From contig NZ_JAENII010000001.1 of assembly GCF_016595525.1 (NCBI RefSeq), positions 248,001-312,000 on the forward strand: DNA of 64,000 nt, written 5' to 3'. The position numbers and the translations under genes are program-made. Source of the DNA: Haloferula rosea. Its GTDB lineage: Bacteria > Verrucomicrobiota > Verrucomicrobiia > Verrucomicrobiales > Akkermansiaceae. Numbering within the stretch: position 1 is the stretch's first letter; each line of letters opens with the position of its first letter. A model generated the notes under the pieces. It was not told where the DNA came from and did not search any database. It worked only from the letters and a program-made list of their open reading frames with translations. This document shows positions 7,550 through 17,615 of this stretch, in pieces.

Positions 7550-10219
7550 ATGATGAGTCGATCAGGAAAGGGCAGCGGCGTGGGGCATTCTGGAGATTGC
7601 TGTGGAAGTGATGGAACGGCTTTCGGGCGTCGTGACTTCATCAGGACCTCTGGATTGACGGCTGCCATGCTGATGGCGGGCCGCATGAAGGTGATGGCCG
7701 GACCGTTTTCAGCAGAAGACTTCGACAAGATCATCCCGGCCGACAAGAAACTCAGCAAAGAGTGGATCGACACGCTCTACGCGCGCGGCGAGCCGACGAC
7801 GGTGAAGGCGGGCAAGGTCGATTACATCGGCATGCCGATCAACGGGCTTGGAACCGGGCAGGTTTATCTGAGTGGTGACGGGGAGCTGTGGTATTGGAAT
7901 CTGACCGCGCAGAAGCGCAAGAAGCACAACCCGAAGGGCCCGGCCTACATGAGTCCGGATCTGGCCAAGGGACCTGCCGGGCAAGGTTTCGCGCTGCAGG
8001 TGAATGGCAAGACGCACCTCTTGAATTCAGAGGGTTTTCGCGATGTAACCTTCACCAACCAATATCCGATGGCGCGGGTCGACTACGCCGATGCGGACTG
8101 TCCGGTGGATGTGCAACTCGAAGCCTACACGCCCTTCATTCCACTCGATCGGGATGAGTCGAGCTACCCGGTGGTCGTCATGCGCTATACCTTGACGAAC
8201 CATTCATCTGAGACCCGGGAGGTTGCCTTGGCCGGGTGGATCCAGAATCTTGTGGCCGCCAGGAAGGGGCCGAAGGTCAGCGCGTATCGTGAGCTGGACA
8301 ACATCGCGACCGTCGAATGCTCCGGTGGAACACCGAACAGCAACGGAATGGCGCTTGGAGTGTTCGGTGAAGGAAGGCCGGAACTGGTGGATGTGGAGAA
8401 GACGAAACCGGGAGCCGAGGGTGTCTTCGATGGCGGCGTTGGTGTGAAGCAGGGCAAGTCGGACGCGGCTTCCATGGGTCGAAGGTTCAGCCTGAAGCCA
8501 GGGGAGTCGAAGACCGTGTCCTTCGCGGTTTCCTGGCGCCTCCCGGTGGTGAAATATGGCACCGGTTTCGGGCACAAGACCTCGCCGGGTCGCTATCACT
8601 ACGCGACTCAATGGCCGAGCGCGTCGGAAGCGGCGGCGCAGGTGGCGAGTCGTGAAACCACTCTCTATGGCGGCACGAAGAAGTGGGTCGATACCTGGTA
8701 TGACTCCACCTTGCCGTATTGGTTCCTCGAGCGGGCCTTCATTCCGATCAACTGCATGCAGACCCAGACCGTGCAGAGGGTCATTCCTCAGGGATCCAAG
8801 CAGGACATCTACAACATGGAGGAAGGGGTGCGCTGTTGCCCGGGCAACTGCACCCATGTTTGGAACTACGCGCAGGGGCTGGCACGCATCTTCCCGGTGA
8901 TCGAGCGCGAATGCCGTGAGCGGATCGAGTATGGGCTCGGCTTTGACAAGTCGAATGGCGAGATCAGTTTCCGTTACAACGTTCCAGGGAAGCGGGATCG
9001 GGACGACGCCCTTGATGGCACCTGTGGGACAATCATCCGAGTGCTCCGCGAGAGTCAGATGACGCCCGACTACCGTTTCCTCGAGAGTATCTGGGGGCGC
9101 GTGAAGCTGTCGATGGACGGCGTGATCAAGCACTGGGATCCGGATGAGGATGGTATCCTGTCGGGTGCCCAGCACAACACCCTCGACGAGCCCTGGCATG
9201 GCAAGGTGCATTGGCTGATCAATGTCTATCATGCGGCACTCAGGTCCGCCGCCACGATGGCACGGCAAATGAAGCAGGATGCGGTGGCCGAGCGCTACGA
9301 GAAGATCATTGCCAAGGGCGCGCCGGTGATGGTGAAGGAATTGTGGAACGAGGACTTCGGTTACTTCATCCATGTCCCGCCCGACGATGAAGCGCGCATG
9401 CACGGTTCGACCAAGGGCTGCCACATCGATCAGGTGCTGGGCGATAGCTGGCTCCATGAGGTCGGGCTCGATCCAATCCTGCCGCGGGACAAGACACGCA
9501 GGGCGCTCCAGTCACTCTGGAAGTACAACTTCACACCGGATGTCGGTGCTTTCCGCAAGATCATGACGAATGGTCGCTGGTATGCCGGACCGGGCGACGC
9601 CGGACTGGTGATGTGCAGCTTCCCCCATGGGAAGATCGAACCGAAGAGCGGCAACAAGAATTATGCCGGATACCTGAATGAGTGCATGACCGGCTTCGAG
9701 TGGCAGGTCGCCGCCCACATGCTCCGCGAGGGCATGGTGGAAGAAGGCTTGGCGATTGGGAAGGCGATCCACGACCGTTATTCCGCGGATCGGCGCAACC
9801 CCTACAACGAGATCGAGTGCAGCGACCACTACTCTCGCGCGATGGCCAGCTACGGGACCTACCTGGCAGCCCTGGGCTACCGTTACGACGGACCGGAAGG
9901 GAAGCTTGGCTTTGGTCCGAAGCTGAGCCCGGAGAACTTCCGGGCCGCCTTCACGACGGCGGAAGGATGGGGTCGCTTCACGCAGCAGGTCGCTGGCGGG
10001 AAATTGAGTGCGGGGATCGAGATGGGATATGGAAGTCTGAGACTGAAAGAGCTTGGACTGGACCCCGTGGAGGGGACCTCTGCAAGGGAGGTCGCGGTGG
10101 AACTGGACGGTGAACCCGTTGCGGCGGCATTTGAGCTTGGGTCCGGTCGCCATGTGCTGCGATTCGACGAGGAACTCACTTTGGGGGTAGGGCAGCGCCT
10201 GGCTGTCATGTTTTCCTGA
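7550..10219 (+). CDS. GH116-family glycoside hydrolase, Tat-exported
   Basis: This 889-aa enzyme has a twin-arginine signal (GRRDFIRTSGLTAAMLMAG, about residues 25-43). A GH116 N-terminal beta-domain covers about 70-400 (GLGTGQVYLSGDGELWYWN). The (alpha/alpha)6 catalytic domain of the glucosylceramidase/DUF608 type covers about 420-850, with MEEGVRCCPGNCTHVWNYAQ and AQHNTLDEPWHG. The Asp of NTLDEPW lines up with the acid/base of GBA2-like enzymes, and the Glu of the MEEG segment is a candidate nucleophile (less sure). Known GH116 activities are beta-glucosidase, beta-xylosidase and N-acetyl-glucosaminidase. It probably trims exported or periplasmic oligosaccharides. A second GH116 with an extra lectin-like domain lies at 27737-31168. 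The substrate cannot be read from the sequence. Confidence 0.85.
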   Translation: MMSRSGKGSGVGHSGDCCGSDGTAFGRRDFIRTSGLTAAMLMAGRMKVMAGPFSAEDFDKIIPADKKLSKEWIDTLYARGEPTTVKAGKVDYIGMPINGLGTGQVYLSGDGELWYWNLTAQKRKKHNPKGPAYMSPDLAKGPAGQGFALQVNGKTHLLNSEGFRDVTFTNQYPMARVDYADADCPVDVQLEAYTPFIPLDRDESSYPVVVMRYTLTNHSSETREVALAGWIQNLVAARKGPKVSAYRELDNIATVECSGGTPNSNGMALGVFGEGRPELVDVEKTKPGAEGVFDGGVGVKQGKSDAASMGRRFSLKPGESKTVSFAVSWRLPVVKYGTGFGHKTSPGRYHYATQWPSASEAAAQVASRETTLYGGTKKWVDTWYDSTLPYWFLERAFIPINCMQTQTVQRVIPQGSKQDIYNMEEGVRCCPGNCTHVWNYAQGLARIFPVIERECRERIEYGLGFDKSNGEISFRYNVPGKRDRDDALDGTCGTIIRVLRESQMTPDYRFLESIWGRVKLSMDGVIKHWDPDEDGILSGAQHNTLDEPWHGKVHWLINVYHAALRSAATMARQMKQDAVAERYEKIIAKGAPVMVKELWNEDFGYFIHVPPDDEARMHGSTKGCHIDQVLGDSWLHEVGLDPILPRDKTRRALQSLWKYNFTPDVGAFRKIMTNGRWYAGPGDAGLVMCSFPHGKIEPKSGNKNYAGYLNECMTGFEWQVAAHMLREGMVEEGLAIGKAIHDRYSADRRNPYNEIECSDHYSRAMASYGTYLAALGYRYDGPEGKLGFGPKLSPENFRAAFTTAEGWGRFTQQVAGGKLSAGIEMGYGSLRLKELGLDPVEGTSAREVAVELDGEPVAAAFELGSGRHVLRFDEELTLGVGQRLAVMFS

Positions 10220-10462
10220 TGGAGCAGGCCGGCGGTCTGGTAGGTGCTGTGAAACTCTTAGGGCCAATCAGATTTCGAGCCGCAATCGAAATCGATCTAA
10301 TCGCAAAAAAGACAAACTTTCTTGTTAACGCCCGCTCCTGAAAACTTCGAATTTTGAGTTGAGTCTCGTAGGCCTGAGCGTGAAGATCCAAACTCGGGTC
10401 GGATCGTCCGAGGCAACCGATTCGCACGAGTTCAACCCGAGAACGATCTCCACTTTGTAGAT

Positions 10463-11209
10463 ATGAAAATGGTTCCCTGCATTCTTACTGCTCTCGGCGC
10501 GATTGCGCTGACGCCTACAGCCAGTGCCGCACTTGTTTTGGGTGATACCATCGGGATTGATTTTGGAGATACGGCCTCCACAGATCCGAATAACGCTTGG
10601 AACAATCTCAGTGTAGGAGGGAACGAAACGACTGCTGGACTGGCTGATTCAGGCACCGTGGTTCTCTCGTCGGGAACGGTTCTGAACACCTCGAACATCA
10701 TCGTTCCAGACGTCTCGTTTTCATTCACGAACTCTTCTGGTCAGATCGCTTGGGACTTCGGCGCTGCTGGGAACGCTGGTATCGGGCTGTTCACCGACGC
10801 GACCGTTTACGGCGACAGCATCATCTCCAATGACAAGACGGGGACCCCCTTCCGGCCTGTGCAATCCGGAACCGACACCTTCGTCTTCACCTTCGCTGGA
10901 TTGAATGACGCACTGAGCTACGAACTGGTCGGTGGCTGGAGTCATGGAAATGGAAACTTCGAGGCAAACTGGTCCGCAGATGGCCAGAGCTTCAATACCC
11001 TGATTGCCCCGGGTAACGGATACGGCTCCTTGACCGGTCTCGAGACGGACGGGAGTGGCAACCTGGTCATCACCGTGACCGGTGTGGGCGGCGCAGGTCA
11101 TATCACGGCGTCAGGTTTGACTCTCAAGGCGGTTCCCGAACCTTCCGGGACCTTGCTTTTCGGCGCTGGTGGAATCCTCTTGCTTCTGCGGAGGGTTCGC
11201 CGCGTTTGA
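10463..11209 (+). CDS. PEP-CTERM sorting-domain surface protein
   Basis: This 248-aa protein has a signal peptide (about 1-23, ending TASAA) and a Gly/Ser/Thr/Asn-rich beta-type body. The C-terminus is a classic PEP-CTERM signal: VPEPSG, a hydrophobic stretch (TLLFGAGGILLLL), then basic RRVRRV. Such proteins are cut by an exosortase and anchored or secreted, usually in exopolysaccharide-producing Gram-negative bacteria. No exosortase is in this window. It starts 243 bp after the GH116 gene, in a gap richer in A/T than its surroundings that probably holds a promoter. The body gives no enzymatic motif; a role in surface adhesion or matrix is possible. Confidence 0.85.
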   Translation: MKMVPCILTALGAIALTPTASAALVLGDTIGIDFGDTASTDPNNAWNNLSVGGNETTAGLADSGTVVLSSGTVLNTSNIIVPDVSFSFTNSSGQIAWDFGAAGNAGIGLFTDATVYGDSIISNDKTGTPFRPVQSGTDTFVFTFAGLNDALSYELVGGWSHGNGNFEANWSADGQSFNTLIAPGNGYGSLTGLETDGSGNLVITVTGVGGAGHITASGLTLKAVPEPSGTLLFGAGGILLLLRRVRRV

Positions 11210-11331
11210 CGCAAGAAGCTTCCGGGTTCCGTGATCCGGAACCGGCGAGCATTCCCCGGTTTCTTTCCGACGGTCGGGCGAGTGGTGTAGGCTGCTGCTC
11301 TGTCCTCCTCTACATGTTCCACCCATTTCCC

Positions 11332-12798
11332 ATGCCTGGACGCCCCATGCCTAAACTCGCCAACCAGATGGTTCTTCTGGGGGCGGTGTTGCTTTTGCCC
11401 CGAATGTCTGCAGCGGCGCCTTCCGAAGGACGTGGGGAAACTCAGAAGCCCAATTTCGTCATCATCTTCACGGATGATCAGGGCTACGGAGATCTCGGTT
11501 GTTTCGGGGGTGATCACGTCCAGACTCCGCGCATCGACCGGATGGCGGACGAGGGAGTGAAGCTGACCAGCTTCTACGTGGCGGGCAATGTCTGCACTCC
11601 GTCACGAGCCGCACTGATGACAGGGAGTTATCCCAAGCGCGTCGGCCTGGCCGCAGGCGTCTTTCTCGCCGGGGACAGGAATGGCCTGAATCCCGACGAA
11701 GTCACGATCGCCGAGGTGTTGAAGCCAGCTGGCTACGCGACCGGGATTTTCGGCAAGTGGCACTTGGGCGATCAACCGGAGTTCCTTCCGACGCGTCAGG
11801 GCTTTGATGAATTTTTCGGGCTGCCCTACAGCCACGACATCCATCCGTTCCACGGCAACAAGAAGCACAAGTTCCCGCCACTTCCCTTGATGGAAAAGGA
11901 GAAGGTGATCGAGGAGGAACCGGATGCCGACTTCCTGACGAAACGGATTACCGAGCGGGCGGTTGATTTCATCGTCCGGCATCAGGACGAGCCGTTCTTC
12001 CTCTACGTGCCGCATCCCATTCCCCACCGGCCGATCCACATGTCCCCTCCGTTCATGGAGGAGGTTCCGGAGGCGATCAAAGCGAAGTTGAGTGATGAAG
12101 AAGGCATTGATTATCTCACTCGTGACAAGATCTACAATCAGGCGGTCCGCGAGATCGACTGGTCGGTGGGTGAGATCCTCGATGCCCTGGAGGAGAACGG
12201 CATCGACGAGAAGACGCTTGTGATCTTCACCTCCGACAATGGTCCGTCGGTCGGGAAGACCGGTCCGCTATCCGGTGGAAAGGGGAGCACTTTCGAAGGT
12301 GGACAGCGGGTGCCGGCGGTCGTGCGTTGGCCGGGAAAGATTCCCGCGGGTCAGACGATCGACGAACTGACGACGGCGATGGACCTCCTGCCGACTTTCG
12401 CCGCGCTGGCTGGCACCGGCATTCCGTCCGACCGGGTGATCGACGGCAGGGATATCCTGCCGGTCCTCACCGAGGATGCGAAAACGCCGCATGAGGCATT
12501 CTTTTTCTTCAAGGGCAATGCTCTCAAGGCGGTGCGCTCCGGGAAGTGGAAACTGCATCTGGGCAAGGCGAAAGGAAACGCCAAGGCCCGGCGAGGAAAA
12601 GGCTCCAGTTCGCCCGTGATGGCCTTGTATGATTTGGATCGGGATAGGGCCGAGGAGAGAAATCTTCTCAACGAGCATCCCGAGCTCGTCGAGAAACTGC
12701 GATCGGAGGCGAAGATCTTCGAGGCGGAGCTCAAAAACGACATGCGACCTGCCGGACACAAGCCGGATGCAAAGCCTCTCACCACGAGAGCACATTGA
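11332..12798 (+). CDS. S1-type sulfatase 1 (formylglycine-dependent)
   Basis: This 488-aa enzyme has a signal peptide (LANQMVLLGAVLLLPRMSAAA). The N-terminal metal-binding DDQGYGDLGC lies near residue 48 and the formylglycine motif C-T-P-S-R near residue 88 (VCTPSRAALMTG). The GKWHLG Lys/His segment is intact, as is TSDNGPS with the second metal pair DN, followed by a lysine and EGGQRVPAVVRWPG. The family hydrolyses sulfate esters on sugars after the Cys is converted to formylglycine in the cytoplasm. It closely resembles sulfatase 7 (32409-33827), sharing LPTRQGF-EFFGLPYSHDI. The frame is open back to TTG 11206; ATG 11332 is preferred because it follows an A/C/T-rich leader like those of neighbouring genes and begins a normal signal peptide. 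ATG 11347 is an alternative. Confidence 0.88.
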   Translation: MPGRPMPKLANQMVLLGAVLLLPRMSAAAPSEGRGETQKPNFVIIFTDDQGYGDLGCFGGDHVQTPRIDRMADEGVKLTSFYVAGNVCTPSRAALMTGSYPKRVGLAAGVFLAGDRNGLNPDEVTIAEVLKPAGYATGIFGKWHLGDQPEFLPTRQGFDEFFGLPYSHDIHPFHGNKKHKFPPLPLMEKEKVIEEEPDADFLTKRITERAVDFIVRHQDEPFFLYVPHPIPHRPIHMSPPFMEEVPEAIKAKLSDEEGIDYLTRDKIYNQAVREIDWSVGEILDALEENGIDEKTLVIFTSDNGPSVGKTGPLSGGKGSTFEGGQRVPAVVRWPGKIPAGQTIDELTTAMDLLPTFAALAGTGIPSDRVIDGRDILPVLTEDAKTPHEAFFFFKGNALKAVRSGKWKLHLGKAKGNAKARRGKGSSSPVMALYDLDRDRAEERNLLNEHPELVEKLRSEAKIFEAELKNDMRPAGHKPDAKPLTTRAH

Positions 12799-12990
12799 GC
12801 TGGATCTGAGCAAAATGGGTTCCAGCACCAGCCGGAAAGAAATGGCGCCACCACGGGGTCCTGACCTGTTGACCATGGCGCCTGATGCCCAGAGGCCGGG
12901 ATCAGACAATGGCTGAGATTGTCCAGGTGCTTCCCGAAAATGCGGCGGAATGGCATGTTTTCACTTTGCATCATGCATAATTTTCTCCTA

Positions 12991-13042
12991 TTACCGTTTT
13001 TCCCATATGCCGTGCACTCGTCTCAAGTTTTGATGACGGTAA
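12991..13042. repeat. 7-bp inverted repeat in the leader of the second giant repeat protein
   Basis: TTACCGT at 12991-12997 and ACGGTAA at 13036-13042 are exact inverted copies with 38 bases between them, in the AT-rich 276-bp gap before the gene at 13075. A weak promoter-like pair, TTGCAT and TATTAC with a 17-base gap, overlaps the left arm. This might be an operator, but seven bases can match by chance. Confidence 0.25.
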
Positions 13043-13074
13043 AACTCTAAAACCCCGAAATACCCTCCGAACCC

Positions 13075-16000
13075 ATGAAACCCACCCCTGCCTTTCGATT
13101 TGGCTCCGGCCCGACGATTCTGTCACTTTGCTTCGCGGTCATCCCGAGCTTGACCTCTTCCATCGCTCAAGCTGCCGATTTTACTTGGGATGGCGACACG
13201 GATGCGACCTGGGCCACGGCTACCAACTGGACGGCGGACTCGGGTGTCCCTGGAACCGCAGACACCGTCACTTTCAATGGCGCGGGCAATGGAAACACGA
13301 TTATCGATCTAGGAACGGCCCAAAACAGCGGTGCGATTACCTTTGATACCGCATCCGCCGCCGCCTACACGATTGGAGCCGGTGCGGTCGGCACCGATAC
13401 CCTCACGTTCGACTACAGTGGCGGTGGCAACGTCATTTTGATGGAAAGCACCGTCACCAACGACCAACTGTTCAATGCGGATATTGTTCTTGGTGTCGAC
13501 GGGACTGCTGCCAACTACGAATTTGATAATAATAGCGCGGATGGTACGCTCACTTTTGCAGGTGATATCAGTGGAGGAAGCGGTGGCACCGCGGGACAGA
13601 AATCCCTTTTTCTCGACAGCAATGGCTCACTGATCCTTTCAGGCGATATCAGCAATGGGGGTGCCAGCAGTGTGCGACTGTTGCTCGCCGCCAACCGCGG
13701 AACTGATGTTGTGACCTTGAGCGGGGACAACTCTTTCACCGGCGTCCTGAATATCAGCAGCAACAGAACCGCCTTGCTGACGAGCGATACCGCAGGAGGG
13801 GCTGGACTTATTCAAGTCGCCAATACCAACTCGCAATTGCGACTGGCAGACGGCGTCAATGTCGCCAACACCATCCAGATTGGCAACGGTGGGAACAACA
13901 AGGTCATCCGGCCTGACCCAAACGATCCAACTGCCTCGATTGAGATTTCGGGGATTATCGACATCAACGAGACGGGTGCGTCGAATTTTGATCTCATCGC
14001 CACGTCTGAGCAGACACTCACTTTTTCCGGGACGGTTGCTGCTTCTCCAGGTGCCAACATGACTTTGGTAAACAATGGCACATTTGTGATCAGTGGCGAC
14101 AACACCGGCTTCAACAAGGACACAAATGTAACAGGCAATGGTGCGACCCTCCGCCTTCTGCACAACAACGCCGTTGGTGACACCGTCGCTGGCGATTTGT
14201 TTGTCAGTAATACTGCAACCGTTGAATTGGGCGACGGACTAACGTTTCCAAGTGACGTGGTCTTTCGTGTTCAAAATGGCGGGGCCAACAAGATCCTTCG
14301 CCTCGTCAGTGGTGCCACCAGTGCCGAGTGGTCTGGTGGGGTGAACATTGTGGAAACCGGTGCCAACAACTTTGATGTCATAACAGATTCCGGCCAAACG
14401 ATCACGCTCTCAGGTGCCATCACTGGGACCGGAGCCGCGGGCCTATCCAAGTTCGGAGACGGTGATCTTGTTCTCAGCGGCACCAGCACCTACACGGGTG
14501 CCACCCAGGTGAACGAGGGCACCTTGTCCCTGGCAGGTAGCATCGAATCGGTCGCTAACGTCAATTCTGGCGGCACATTGAGTCTCGATTACGCCACCAG
14601 CGATACCAGCAAACTTTCAGATGCTGCAGCACTGAACCTCAATGGAGGCGCACTCGATCTCTCGGGCGGCACCCATGGCGAAGTTGTGGCTTCGACGACG
14701 TTGGGCGCCGGCACGGCCTCGTCGGTGACGCGCAGTAGCGGAACGGCGGTGTTGCATATGAATGCCATCACGCCCGGATCCGGAGCTGCGATTGATTTTG
14801 GCGCGGACAATATCGCCACGACCGATAACACCAACACCAACGGAATCCTCGGTGCGTGGGCAACGGTGGGCGGCACTGACTGGGCTGCGAACGCTACGAA
14901 CGGGGCTGATGGCTTGATTGTCGCTTACACCGGCGGCTACACGGATGTGACCCTTCTGGAATCCGGCCCCAAGGTAATCTCGAATGATCCGACCTCGCAA
15001 GTGCGCGTCATTGACGGGACGGGCTCCACACCGGCCGACCTCACCTTGGGCTCGGCTGTCACGACAATCGATACCCTGAAGGTGTCCGCTACCGGCGGGC
15101 TGGTGACGATTGATCCCTCTAGCCAGACTCTGGAGCTCACCGGTCTCCTTGTTGAAGCGGCAAGCGGCGGTCTAACAATCGGCAACGGGGTCAGCAACGG
15201 CGTGCTGCGCAGTGCTGGCACCGAACTGAACGTGATTGCCAACGCTGCGACCACGGTGAACTCTGAAATCGCGGACGGAATCGGTGGGGCGAGCGCACTG
15301 GTGAAGACCGGGACGGGAACTGTCACGCTAACAGGAGCGAATACCTTCTCCGGCGTGACGACCGCAGGCGAGGGAATCCTTGAGCTAAGCAACAGCCTGG
15401 CACTTCAGAACAGTGCACTGGATACGTCCGGGAGCGCAATCGGAGATGCCACCAACGGGCTGAAGACCACGGTGACGACCCTGACTTTAGGGGGGCTCAC
15501 CGGTGGCACGGATCTGGCCTCGCTCTTCACGACGACATCCGGTGGCTATGATGCAGTGACCGAGCTGACATTGAACCCGGGAACAGGAACGTCCGTCTAT
15601 TCCGGTGTCATCGCCGATGGCGCGGCAGGCATGAGCCTCGTGAAGACAGGCGCGGGAGCGCAGACTTTGACTGGAGTCAGCACCTACACCGGAGGCACGA
15701 CTCTCAGTGAGGGGACATTGAACGTGAGCACTACGGGAGCGCTTGGCACGGGCACCATCACCCTTGATGGCGGTTTGCTCTACGAGTCGGGCGGGACCGT
15801 CAATCTGGCGAATGACATTGATGTGACCGGCACGGCGGCGATCCAGGCTTCAGGTGGAGGAAACTTCAATTTGAACGGAGCCATTACCGGCAGCGGCACA
15901 CTTAATGCGGGGGGTACTGCACCATCTTCCTCGGTTTTGATCGCGGATGACTTGAGTGGCTTCACAGGTACGATGTCCCATGAGAGTGTTAACCAAGCTA

Positions 16001-17583
16001 ACAATCTCACCTTCTCAGCTGCCGTCAATACCACCGCCGCGTTCTCGCTCACAGGCGCTTCGTCCGGAACCAACCGCTCTTTGAGCTTCAACGGCGGCGC
16101 GACGATTGGGGAGCTTTCAGGTGACGGAGGTAGATTGCGGACGGCAGGAGCGCTTGTTGTCAACCAAAGCACGACGACGAGTTATGCTGGTACTTTGGAA
16201 AACTCTGGAAGTGCCATGAGCCTGGAGAAGCAGGGCACGGGTATCCTGACGCTGACGGGAAACAGCAGCTACACAGGTAGCGTCACGGCAACGGGTGGCG
16301 GCTTGGTGCTGCACCGCCCCGCCATTGTGAATGGCGTGTCGAAGCAGTATACCGTGAACAGCCCGGCGACTCTGGAGTTCTTCATTGATACCGGTTTAGG
16401 AACAACGGTGACTGCCGGCTACAAATTGGATGGCGACGGCACCTTCAAGAAAACGGGTCCGGACACATTCAACCACTATTCCTCTGGCTCCAACATTGCG
16501 ATGGGTTCGGGTGGCTTGATTTGGATTGCCGAAGGGACTTGGAATTTCGGAGGCGCGACTCCGGGCACTTGGGTAAGCAACCTTTCGGATCTCCAAGTGG
16601 ACGGTGGTGCAACCCTCGAGGGTCGCTCGACGACCATCCGGGTTGATGCCCTGGATGGCGCGGGAACCCTTGGAATCGGAGGCCAGGTGGCCAATGGCGG
16701 TGGTTTGATCGTCGGTGTCGACGATGGAAACGGCATCTTCTCCGGTGTGATTCAAGACACGACGGCGGATGGCTCAGCCTACTCACTGGAGAAGCAGGGC
16801 ACCGGCACGCAGACCTTGAGCGGCATCAACACCTACAGCGGTGATACCACTGTGACAGCCGGCACTCTGACCCTGGCCGATGGCGGTCAACTGCTCTTCG
16901 AGCCGATGGGTGATGGCGTGAACAACCAGGTCAGTGGCTTTGGTTCCCTCAATCTTGACGGGGAGATTTATCTCGACCTGAGCGGGGCTGACTCCACCGA
17001 TGGAAACAGCTGGCTGATCGTGGATGTGGCCAGTCTGACAGAGACTTTCGGTGCGACCTTCACCGTGAACAGTTCGCTGGGTTCGTTTTCCGAGGATGCT
17101 GGAGTGTGGACGTTGCGCGACGGAGCGGTGGAGTGGACCTTCAGCGAAGCCACCGGGACGCTTACAGCGGGGTTGACCCCATTTGGAACCTGGGCAGGTG
17201 CAACCGGTGCGACTCCCGACCCAACCGCCAATGACGATACGGACAGTCTCAGCAACCTGCTGGAGTTCGCCTTTGGAACGGATCCGCTGGTTTCCGATGC
17301 GGTGCCGCTCGACCCCTCAGTCCCTACCGCTGGTACTCCTGCACTCTCGGTGACCTACGGCCCGCTTGACTTCGATGCACAGTTTGTGCGACGCAAGGAC
17401 GGCTCGGTGAATTATACCGTGCAGTTCAGTAATGACCTGAGCTCATGGGAGAACAGCGCCGAGACGCCTTCAGCCGTAGCGAATATCGATGCCGATTACG
17501 AAATCGTGGAAGTCAGTTATCCGATCGTCCTCAGCAATGGGAAGAAGGCCCGCTTCTTCCGCGTCGAGGTCCTGCTCGACTGA
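13075..17583 (+). CDS. giant autotransporter-associated beta-strand repeat protein
   Basis: This is a 1502-aa secreted protein. After a signal peptide (about 1-36, ending SSIAQAA) comes FTWDGDTDATWATATNW, the W-rich opening also seen in the 2459-5944 protein. At least five clear beta-strand repeats of the form (S/V)-K-x-G-x-G-x-x-x-L-(S/T)-G-x-(N/S)-(T/S)-Y/F-x-G occur near residues 455, 740, 852, 1048 and 1237. Between them lies Gly/Ala/Thr-rich beta-helix sequence. The end has SLSNLLEFAFGTDP (near 1385) and a beta-rich domain with VNYTVQFSNDLSSWE. No translocator barrel is present, so export must use another system. It is probably a surface scaffold or adhesin of the polysaccharide island. 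Confidence 0.85.
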   Translation: MKPTPAFRFGSGPTILSLCFAVIPSLTSSIAQAADFTWDGDTDATWATATNWTADSGVPGTADTVTFNGAGNGNTIIDLGTAQNSGAITFDTASAAAYTIGAGAVGTDTLTFDYSGGGNVILMESTVTNDQLFNADIVLGVDGTAANYEFDNNSADGTLTFAGDISGGSGGTAGQKSLFLDSNGSLILSGDISNGGASSVRLLLAANRGTDVVTLSGDNSFTGVLNISSNRTALLTSDTAGGAGLIQVANTNSQLRLADGVNVANTIQIGNGGNNKVIRPDPNDPTASIEISGIIDINETGASNFDLIATSEQTLTFSGTVAASPGANMTLVNNGTFVISGDNTGFNKDTNVTGNGATLRLLHNNAVGDTVAGDLFVSNTATVELGDGLTFPSDVVFRVQNGGANKILRLVSGATSAEWSGGVNIVETGANNFDVITDSGQTITLSGAITGTGAAGLSKFGDGDLVLSGTSTYTGATQVNEGTLSLAGSIESVANVNSGGTLSLDYATSDTSKLSDAAALNLNGGALDLSGGTHGEVVASTTLGAGTASSVTRSSGTAVLHMNAITPGSGAAIDFGADNIATTDNTNTNGILGAWATVGGTDWAANATNGADGLIVAYTGGYTDVTLLESGPKVISNDPTSQVRVIDGTGSTPADLTLGSAVTTIDTLKVSATGGLVTIDPSSQTLELTGLLVEAASGGLTIGNGVSNGVLRSAGTELNVIANAATTVNSEIADGIGGASALVKTGTGTVTLTGANTFSGVTTAGEGILELSNSLALQNSALDTSGSAIGDATNGLKTTVTTLTLGGLTGGTDLASLFTTTSGGYDAVTELTLNPGTGTSVYSGVIADGAAGMSLVKTGAGAQTLTGVSTYTGGTTLSEGTLNVSTTGALGTGTITLDGGLLYESGGTVNLANDIDVTGTAAIQASGGGNFNLNGAITGSGTLNAGGTAPSSSVLIADDLSGFTGTMSHESVNQANNLTFSAAVNTTAAFSLTGASSGTNRSLSFNGGATIGELSGDGGRLRTAGALVVNQSTTTSYAGTLENSGSAMSLEKQGTGILTLTGNSSYTGSVTATGGGLVLHRPAIVNGVSKQYTVNSPATLEFFIDTGLGTTVTAGYKLDGDGTFKKTGPDTFNHYSSGSNIAMGSGGLIWIAEGTWNFGGATPGTWVSNLSDLQVDGGATLEGRSTTIRVDALDGAGTLGIGGQVANGGGLIVGVDDGNGIFSGVIQDTTADGSAYSLEKQGTGTQTLSGINTYSGDTTVTAGTLTLADGGQLLFEPMGDGVNNQVSGFGSLNLDGEIYLDLSGADSTDGNSWLIVDVASLTETFGATFTVNSSLGSFSEDAGVWTLRDGAVEWTFSEATGTLTAGLTPFGTWAGATGATPDPTANDDTDSLSNLLEFAFGTDPLVSDAVPLDPSVPTAGTPALSVTYGPLDFDAQFVRRKDGSVNYTVQFSNDLSSWENSAETPSAVANIDADYEIVEVSYPIVLSNGKKARFFRVEVLLD

Positions 17584-17615
17584 TTTGACCTGCGAATCCC
17601 CATCATCTCCCTCTT

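Noticed and set aside
8204-9457. 417-residue - strand frame opposite GH116
   Set aside because: Sequence is rich in His/Arg/Pro without any fold signature, as expected from reading a GC-rich gene backwards.
13515-17255. Possible frameshifts in the second giant repeat protein
   Set aside because: The frame is continuous over 1502 codons with repeats in register; the short alternative frames are shadows.
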